Source: Nocardia australiensis
GTDB lineage: Bacteria; Actinomycetota; Actinomycetes; Mycobacteriales; Mycobacteriaceae
Reading direction: 5' to 3'
NCBI RefSeq assembly: GCF_020733705.1
Contig: NZ_JAJFZM010000017.1
Location: forward strand, 372,001 to 436,000
DNA: 64,000 nt
Part shown: one piece after another, positions 58,390-64,000 of the stretch
Position numbering within the stretch: position 1 is the stretch's first letter
Layout of the letters: every line of letters starts with the position of its first letter
The notes under the pieces: generated by a model
What the model was told of the DNA's origin: nothing
The model's database searches: none
The model's input: the letters and a program-made list of their open reading frames with translations, nothing else
Position numbers and translations under genes: made by a program

Positions 58390-59220
58390 CTAACGAGCCC
58401 GCTCTTCCTCCGCGGCGCGCACCGCGTCCTTCAGAAGGCCGGAGAGCTGGTGGTAGTAACCGTGAAACAGGTCGGAGCTGATCCGCATCTCCTGTGTCCG
58501 TGGGCGTTCCAGCTCGATTCGGATGTCGGCCACGACCCGACCGGGCCGACTCGCCATCAGTAGCACCCGGTCGCTCAGCAGGATCGCCTCCTCCAGGTCG
58601 TGCGTCACGAAGAGCACCGTGGGTCGTTCCGCCTCCCACAGCCGGAGGAACTCCTCCTGCTGGATGGCCCGGGTCTGGGCATCCAGCGCAGCGAACGGCT
58701 CGTCCATGAGCACCACCCGCGGACTCTGCGCGAGCGTGCGCGCGATGGCCACCCGCTGTCGCATCCCTTGCGACAGATGCGTGATGTCGGAGTCGGCGAA
58801 CTCCTCGAGGCGGACGCGATGCAGCCACTCGTCGCTACGTTTCCGACGCTCCGCACGCCCCATCCCGCGGACCTCGAGTCCGAGTTCCACGTTGGCACGC
58901 ACATTGCGCCACGGCAGCAGGGCATCCCGGGCAAAAAGAAAGGTGACATCCTCGGGAACGGAGGTGATCTCGGCCCCGTCGAGCCGTACGGCCCCGGTCC
59001 GAGGTCGAACCAGACCCCCTGTCATCGACAATGCCGTGGTCTTCCCGCACCCCGAGGGGCCGACGATGCTGACGAACTCGGACGGAGGGACGGAGAGGTT
59101 GAAGTTCTCCAGGGCCCGTACCGGACGATCTCCATGGATGAAGCTGTGATGGATGTTCTCGAACTCTACGGACAATCCCGTATCAGTATTGTTTTCAACA
59201 GATTTGGTGAGTGTTGCCAT
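58390..59220 (-). CDS. ABC transporter ATP-binding protein, NitT/TauT type
   Basis: 276 aa from the ATG at 59220. Walker A GPSGCGKTTALS, Q-loop LFARDALLPWRN, signature HLSQGMRQRVAIAR (LSQGM instead of LSGGQ), Walker B VVLMDEPFAALD, and switch histidine in FVTHDLEEAILLSD. It belongs to the SsuB/TauB/NrtD class importing sulfonates, nitrate-like anions, thiamine precursors or aromatic acids. It works with the binding protein just upstream and, probably, the permease at 61772 on the opposite strand. Confidence 0.93.
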   Translation of the reverse strand: MATLTKSVENNTDTGLSVEFENIHHSFIHGDRPVRALENFNLSVPPSEFVSIVGPSGCGKTTALSMTGGLVRPRTGAVRLDGAEITSVPEDVTFLFARDALLPWRNVRANVELGLEVRGMGRAERRKRSDEWLHRVRLEEFADSDITHLSQGMRQRVAIARTLAQSPRVVLMDEPFAALDAQTRAIQQEEFLRLWEAERPTVLFVTHDLEEAILLSDRVLLMASRPGRVVADIRIELERPRTQEMRISSDLFHGYYHQLSGLLKDAVRAAEEERAR

Positions 59221-59272
59221 GAGAAGTTCCTCATTCGACTCGTGAGTGTGCGACGGGCGGCGGTGCAGTGCC

Positions 59273-60433
59273 TCACCTGGCCCGGGCGTAGTCCGGAACC
59301 AGGTCCTCGTAACGCACCGCACCCGGGGTGATGTGCCCCTGCTTCTCGGCGATGCTCACCATCAGCTCGATCGGCTCGCGCGACACCTGGAACATCGGCT
59401 TCGTGCTGGGGCCAACCGTGTCGTTGAGGAACCGGACCGACTCGACGGCAACCTCCGACATCTTCCCGTCGAAACTGGTCTTGTTCAGAAGCGCGGCAGC
59501 GTCGTCCGCATGATCGGCGATCCACGTCATGCCGTCCGCCTGCGCGGCGAGCCAGGCCCTCACCACGTCCTGGCTGGACGTCGCGAAGTCCTCCCGCACC
59601 ACGATCGCCCCGACCGGCTGCCGATTGAGCACCTCCGGCACGTCCGCGTCGCTGAAGTTCACGAACAGGCCACCGCCCGATTGATGCGCGACCGCCAGAC
59701 TCGCGCCACGGGTGTAGCTGAGATACGCGTCGATCCGATCGGCTTTGAGCTGGGCAATGGCCGGCGAGATCTGCCCGACACCAATTCTCGTCACGTCCCG
59801 CTCCGACAATCCCACCGCGCCGAGCGCCATGAGAAGCTGCTGATCGGCGCCCGCACCGAGTGCGGTTACACCGATTCGCTTACCACGCAGGGCATTCATC
59901 TTCTCTGGGAAGGATGCGTTGTCGCCAGGCCACGAGCCCTTCCCTACGACGACCGAGTAGGTGTTCACCGGAACACGCAACCCCACCACGACGGGTCGCT
60001 GACCCGGCGTGGAGTTGGCGAAAGCGCTGATCGCCACCGTGATGTCGGTCATGCAGCCGCCCATCGCACCAGACGCGAGCAGCTGATTGGCCTGTACCGC
60101 ACTCGAAGGGACGAGCAGCTTCGGTACATCGAGGTTGTATCTGGCGAACTGGCCCTGTTCCTTGTTCACCTGGTCGATGAGGAAGTTGTCGCCTGGAGCC
60201 GTCGCCACGACGAATCTCGTCGAGTTCGCGAGGGCGTCCGGCGCCAGACCACCGGATCCACCAGGAGCCGGGGTCGACCCCGAGCTGTCAGCACAGCCCG
60301 CGAGGAATGCGCCGGCACCGACGGCCGCCAGTCCGACGCCGGCTATCGACAGGAACTCTCGGCGGCTCCTCCCGGCGCCGACAGACGCCGGGGACCTATA
60401 TGCGGATCGAGGCAGTTCGAAGGGGAACTTCAT
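59273..60433 (-). CDS. ABC transporter substrate-binding lipoprotein (NitT/TauT type)
   Basis: 386 aa from the ATG at 60433 (AGGAG upstream). The N-terminus has both a twin-arginine motif (GRSRREFLSIAG) and a lipobox (FLAGC), so it is a Tat-exported lipoprotein. The mature part is an NMT1/SsuA-like periplasmic-binding fold (SAVQANQLLASGAMGG, LRGKRIGVTALGAGADQQLL, FATSSQDVVRAWLAAQADGM). The ligand is unknown; cluster context suggests the compound degraded by the neighbouring enzymes. Confidence 0.9.
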   Translation of the reverse strand: MKFPFELPRSAYRSPASVGAGRSRREFLSIAGVGLAAVGAGAFLAGCADSSGSTPAPGGSGGLAPDALANSTRFVVATAPGDNFLIDQVNKEQGQFARYNLDVPKLLVPSSAVQANQLLASGAMGGCMTDITVAISAFANSTPGQRPVVVGLRVPVNTYSVVVGKGSWPGDNASFPEKMNALRGKRIGVTALGAGADQQLLMALGAVGLSERDVTRIGVGQISPAIAQLKADRIDAYLSYTRGASLAVAHQSGGGLFVNFSDADVPEVLNRQPVGAIVVREDFATSSQDVVRAWLAAQADGMTWIADHADDAAALLNKTSFDGKMSEVAVESVRFLNDTVGPSTKPMFQVSREPIELMVSIAEKQGHITPGAVRYEDLVPDYARAR

Positions 60434-60836
60434 GTCCGTGGCTCCTGATTCGGAATACGGGACGATCGACGACAACACGGCGAATGACGGATCATCTGAT
60501 GAGAAAGACTGCCGGAGTACAGGTTCGGGTGATGCTGCCGTCGGCATGCGAGCCGGTACCGGCCCGACCGGCATGTGACCTCCGTTACATGAATATTCAC
60601 GCGACACGGGAGGTCCGTCAAGGAATTTCGAGCGTTGCGGCTGCTATCACCCCGATAAGCGCCTACCCCTTGTGCTCCAGACCACACGCGCCCCAGCCTT
60701 TTTGGAGCAGTCGATTCGGTTCGGGAGACACACCCCGCCGGAGCGGAACCCTCACACCGAGCGCGACGCAGACGAAATTGCGCGAGGCCGCGGGAACGGC
60801 TGACCACCAGTCGGATCAGTGAAGGAACGATCATCC
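60434..60836. promoter_or_regulatory. Divergent regulatory region of the catabolic cluster
   Basis: 403 bases between the binding-protein gene (reverse) and the SDR gene (forward). It holds a perfect 10-base palindrome TGAATATTCA at 60590-60599, a candidate operator half-way between the two starts, perhaps for the LysR regulator at 63506. No open frame here is convincing. Confidence 0.4.
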
Positions 60837-61661
60837 ATGTCCCAGTCCTCAACCTCCCCCGCCGGCACCCTCCGTTACGATTTCTCCGACCGCATCGCCA
60901 TCGTCACCGGCGCCTCCCGTGGCATCGGCGCCCACGTTGCGCTGGCGTTCGCCGGGGCGGGCGCCAAGGTGGTTCTGCACGGTCGTGACACGGAGAGCCT
61001 CCAGTCGGTCGCAGACCAGGTCCGCGCTCTAGGCGGCGAGGCGGTGACCGTCACAGGCAACATCCGCTCCGAGGAGACCGCGCAGGAGCTCGCAGCAGCG
61101 GCGATGGACGCGTTCGGCCGCATCGACATCCTGGTCAACAATGCCGGCGGCAACTTCGCCAAGCGACTGGAGGAGCTCTCCACGAACGCCTGGAACGCAA
61201 CGATCGAGACCAACCTCGGCGGCGCATTTCAGTGCGCGAAAGCGTGCTGGCCGGTCTTCGCCGCGCAGAACGGGGGCGTCATCGTCAACGTCGGCTCGGT
61301 GTCGAGCTTCTATGCTCATCCCCAGCGCGGCGCCTACGCGGCAGCAAAGGCAGGGATCGTATCCCTGACGCAGACGATGGCCTGGGAGTGGGCGGGGCAG
61401 AACATCCGCGTCAACTGTGTCGCGCCGGGAGCAATTCTGACCGACGCCTCTCGCTTCGCGGCCGCGGACACCGCCGACAAGGTCGCGGCGTACATCCCGC
61501 TCGGCCGCCTCGGCACTCCGAAAGACATCGCCGACGCCTGCATGTTCCTATGCTCCGATGCCGCGTCGTACATCACCGGCGAGGTCCTCACCGTCGCCGG
61601 CGGTCCGCTGGCGTCGTCGCCGTCCGAAATGCCTCCGCGCTACGCGCCCGAGCACGCCTGA
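60837..61661 (+). CDS. Short-chain dehydrogenase/reductase (FabG-like)
   Basis: 274 aa from ATG 60837 (AAGGAA upstream; GTG 60819 is also in frame). TGASRGIGAHVALAFAG coenzyme loop, NNAGG in ILVNNAGGNFAKRLE, catalytic Ser in VNVGSVSSFYAHP, YAAAKAG (Tyr, Lys), VNCVAPGAILTDAS. GRDTES at the end of beta-2 suggests NADP use. It is the first of four forward genes that complete the catabolic cluster. Confidence 0.9.
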   Translation: MSQSSTSPAGTLRYDFSDRIAIVTGASRGIGAHVALAFAGAGAKVVLHGRDTESLQSVADQVRALGGEAVTVTGNIRSEETAQELAAAAMDAFGRIDILVNNAGGNFAKRLEELSTNAWNATIETNLGGAFQCAKACWPVFAAQNGGVIVNVGSVSSFYAHPQRGAYAAAKAGIVSLTQTMAWEWAGQNIRVNCVAPGAILTDASRFAAADTADKVAAYIPLGRLGTPKDIADACMFLCSDAASYITGEVLTVAGGPLASSPSEMPPRYAPEHA

Positions 61662-61771
61662 CCCCCGTACTCCCACCCCGGTCGGCGGCAGCCCGGGGCT
61701 GCGGCCGGTTTCGCCCGATCGCACCCGGAGGACGGGATGCGAACTACCACTCTCAGTCCAGGGAGATGACG

Positions 61772-62602
61772 ATGACCACTACGCAAGATTCGAGGCCCGA
61801 AATCCTCGACATGGAACGCGGGATTTTCGCCGAACAACGCCGCGACCGCCACAAGGCACTCTTCTCGATCTGGGCGCTGCGCGTGTTCTGGCTGGCCCTG
61901 TTCCTCGGTGTCTGGTCGCTCGCGTCGCACCGCGGCATCATCGACCCGCTGTTCATCTCGTCCCCGGAGGACGTCGGACGCGCGTTCGTCGACCAACTCA
62001 CCGACCGCGCCTTCTGGGTCGACGTGCAGAGCACCATCAGCGGCGCCATGCTCGGCCTGCTGGTCGGCGCCTCGCTCGGTGTGCTCAGTGGTGTGATCCT
62101 CTCCCGGAGCGAGGTGTTGAACCGCGCCGTCGCGCCGTTCGTGACCCTGCTCAACAGCCTTCCCCGCCCTGCACTCGCTCCCATCTTCATCCTGTGGTTC
62201 GGACTGGGCATGGTCCCGAAGGCGCTGGTGGCCGCCAGCATGGTGTACTTCGTGCTGCTGACCAACACGACGAGCGCCCTGCGCGGCATCGACCACGACA
62301 TCGATCAGCTGTCCCGCTCGATGTCGATGTCACCCTGGCAGCGATTCGTCAAGATCGAGTTCCCGAGCGCGCTGCCGGCGATTGTCGGCGGCCTACGGCT
62401 CGCGGCGGTGTACTCGGTGCTCGGCGCGGTGCTCTCCGAGATGGTCGGCGCCTACACCGGATTGGGGCAGCGCCTGGTGACGCTGACGAACAACTTCCAA
62501 GTGGCGGAGTCGTTCGCCGTGATCCTCGCCATGGGGTTGATGTCGATGCTGCTCGACGCTGGAATCTCGCTGTTCCAGAAGGTCGTCGAGAAGCGCGCGT
62601 GA
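61772..62602 (+). CDS. ABC transporter permease, NitT/TauT type
   Basis: 276 aa from ATG 61772 (GGGAG six bases upstream). About six membrane helices (WALRVFWLALFLGVWSLA, ISGAMLGLLVGASLGVLSGV, LVAASMVYFVLLTNTTSA). The cytoplasmic EAA-like coupling loop is SMSMSPWQRFVKIEFPSALP. It completes the importer with the ATPase at 58390 and the binding protein at 59273, though encoded on the opposite strand. Confidence 0.92.
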   Translation: MTTTQDSRPEILDMERGIFAEQRRDRHKALFSIWALRVFWLALFLGVWSLASHRGIIDPLFISSPEDVGRAFVDQLTDRAFWVDVQSTISGAMLGLLVGASLGVLSGVILSRSEVLNRAVAPFVTLLNSLPRPALAPIFILWFGLGMVPKALVAASMVYFVLLTNTTSALRGIDHDIDQLSRSMSMSPWQRFVKIEFPSALPAIVGGLRLAAVYSVLGAVLSEMVGAYTGLGQRLVTLTNNFQVAESFAVILAMGLMSMLLDAGISLFQKVVEKRA

Positions 62603-62614
62603 GGGGTAGCGACC

Positions 62615-63313
62615 ATGAATCCACCCATCGTGATCACCGGCGGCGCGAGCGGAATCGGTTCCACCCTGTGCGACGCCTTCGCCGGCACGCACCCGATCGT
62701 CGTGATCGACCGACAGACCCCCAGCCGGCCGACGCCCGGTGTGACATACCTGCTCGGTGATCTCGCCACCGTCGACGGCATCGACGCGATCACCGAGCAG
62801 CTGCGGGGACAGGGGATCACCCGCATCCGCGGACTGGTCCACTGTGCCGCCGTCGCACACTTCGAGCCTTTCGCCCAGACTCCCCGTGCATCCTGGGAGC
62901 ACCTTCTCCAGGTCAATCTGCATGGCACCCTCGCCGTCACCCAGGCCTTGCTCCCGCTGCTCATGGACAGCGGGCGGATCGTCCTCTTCTCCTCCGGAAC
63001 CGTCTTCAAGGGTCCGGGTGCCGCCGCGGTCTACGCCGCATCGAAGGCCGGTGTCATCGGGTTCGCCCGGTGCCTGGCCGAGGAACTCGGGGAACGGGAG
63101 ATCACGGTCAACGTGATCGCACCCGGGCTCGTCATCACGCCACTCGTCACCTCTATCGCACAGACCGAGGAGAGCAACATCAGCACGCGGGCGATCAAAC
63201 GGGCCTCCTCCACCTCCGATTTCGTCGAGCCCGTTCGCTTCCTGCTCTCCGATGGCGCGTCGTTCGTGACGGGCCAGACCCTGGTGGTGGACGGCGGCTC
63301 GATTCGCGGCTGA
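62615..63313 (+). CDS. Short-chain dehydrogenase/reductase
   Basis: 232 aa from ATG 62615 (GAGGGG nine bases upstream, 12 bases after the permease stop). ITGGASGIGSTLCDAF coenzyme loop, VVIDRQ after beta-2 (Asp, NAD preferred), VHCAAVAH, LFSSGTVFKG, YAASKAG, VNVIAPGLVITP. It is the third SDR of the cluster; substrate unknown. Confidence 0.9.
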   Translation: MNPPIVITGGASGIGSTLCDAFAGTHPIVVIDRQTPSRPTPGVTYLLGDLATVDGIDAITEQLRGQGITRIRGLVHCAAVAHFEPFAQTPRASWEHLLQVNLHGTLAVTQALLPLLMDSGRIVLFSSGTVFKGPGAAAVYAASKAGVIGFARCLAEELGEREITVNVIAPGLVITPLVTSIAQTEESNISTRAIKRASSTSDFVEPVRFLLSDGASFVTGQTLVVDGGSIRG

Positions 63314-63505
63314 GCACCCGCATCCGACTACCGCACAAACGATCTGAACAAGCAACCAACTGGATGTCGACGTCACCCGGATGCCGGCTTCGATATGGCA
63401 GGCGCTAACCTGACGCCAGCCCCGCCACTGTGTGCCACGACACACAGGCAGGGTCGGCGCAGCATTACGGCCTTCCACCACAGCGAATGACACGAGGCAC
63501 TTCCC

Positions 63506-64000
63506 ATGAGATTCGAGCAGTTACGGTATCTCGAGGCAGCGGTGCGCACCGGATCGTTCCGACAGGCTGCGAAGGAGGTCGGCGTCACGCAGCCTACGAT
63601 CACCACCCAGGTTCAACGCCTGGAGGAGGACCTGGGTGTCGTTCTTGTGCTCCGCGGAGCTCACGGGGTGCGGGCGACCTACGCGGCCGAACGGATCCTC
63701 CCGCACGCCCGTGCGGTGATTCGGGCAGAGAACGCACTACGCCAGGAAGCCAGTGCGATCGACAATCTGAAGATCGGAAGCATCCGACTGGCCGCGGTAT
63801 CCACAGCCAGCCTGACCGTACTTCCCAATGTCGTGAAGCTGCTGCACCGCGAGCACCCGAACATCCGCTTCGAGGTCACCGAAGGCGGGTCGGACACGGT
63901 CCGAGAAGGGGTCTCGACCGGGCACTTCGACATGGGTCTGCTGAGCACACTCAAGAACGACGATCGCGATGCCGACAGCCTGCAGTACATCGATCTGCTC
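63506..64000 (+). CDS. LysR-family regulator, 5' part only
   Basis: 165 codons are present and the reading frame runs off the window end. The N-terminal winged HTH is clear (MRFEQLRYLEAAVRTGSFRQ, AAKEVGVTQPTITTQVQRLE), followed by the start of the effector domain (IGSIRLAAVSTASLTVLPNV, VTEGGSDTVREGVSTG, FDMGLL). It is probably the local regulator of the transporter and catabolic genes; the effector could be the imported compound or its ketone. Confidence 0.92.
   Translation, partial: MRFEQLRYLEAAVRTGSFRQAAKEVGVTQPTITTQVQRLEEDLGVVLVLRGAHGVRATYAAERILPHARAVIRAENALRQEASAIDNLKIGSIRLAAVSTASLTVLPNVVKLLHREHPNIRFEVTEGGSDTVREGVSTGHFDMGLLSTLKNDDRDADSLQYIDLL

Overview
The window is high-GC actinobacterial chromosome, most likely Nocardia or a close mycolic-acid relative. 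The evidence is the conserved gene order ilvN-ilvB, PH-domain protein, DoxX, PQQ-type lipoprotein, gatB, pfkA, gatA, gatC, ACT protein, ligA, MetE-like protein, mnmA and cysteine desulfurase. From memory this matches the Mycobacterium tuberculosis Rv3002c-Rv3025c region. Other support comes from Ser/Thr kinases with extracytoplasmic domains, a type VII secretion-like cluster, and many apparently leaderless genes (TANNNT, then 6-8 bases, then ATG or GTG). No rRNA, tRNA or CRISPR array was recognised.

Layout. 1-5.3 kb: branched-chain amino acid synthesis (ilvN partial, ilvB, ilvD), with a leader peptide and attenuator in front of ilvB. 5.3-12.4 kb: DoxX protein, lipoprotein dehydrogenase, gatB, a lipoprotein hydrolase, a duplicated antitoxin-like protein and pfkA. 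12.4-26.5 kb: a lineage-specific block separating pfkA from gatA. It holds two paralogous SxxK serine-hydrolase lipoproteins, three Ser/Thr kinases, an orphan LuxR HTH remnant, a two-component system, a phospholipase A2-like protein coupled to a membrane alpha/beta hydrolase, a polyketide-cyclase-like protein and a shortened RelE-type toxin. 26.5-38.1 kb: housekeeping genes gatA/gatC, ACT, GNAT, an orphan AAA ATPase, ligA, and the operon cysteine desulfurase-mnmA-51 aa ORF-MetE-like.

38.1-45.2 kb is a decayed mobile region: a frameshifted tyrosine-recombinase remnant, an IS21 IstA fragment and a replication-relaxation-like fragment. It also carries intact cargo: a TetX-like flavin monooxygenase with divergent TetR, a methyltransferase and a secreted beta-propeller protein. 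An 18-base imperfect direct repeat occurs on both sides. 45.2-50.4 kb is a compact four-gene operon: a YbaB-like protein, an ESX/EspC-like protein, a lysine-rich lower-GC protein with hexapeptide repeats, and a protein resembling DMATS/ABBA aromatic prenyltransferases. This combination is the best candidate for an undescribed system.

50.6-53.5 kb encodes the three-subunit NAD(P) transhydrogenase. 53.7-64.0 kb is a catabolic cluster: SDR, alpha/beta hydrolase, HAPMO-like Baeyer-Villiger monooxygenase, a second hydrolase, a NitT/TauT-type ABC transporter, two more SDRs and a LysR regulator that runs off the end. It is consistent with import of an organic substrate, oxidation of alcohol to ketone to ester, and ester hydrolysis.
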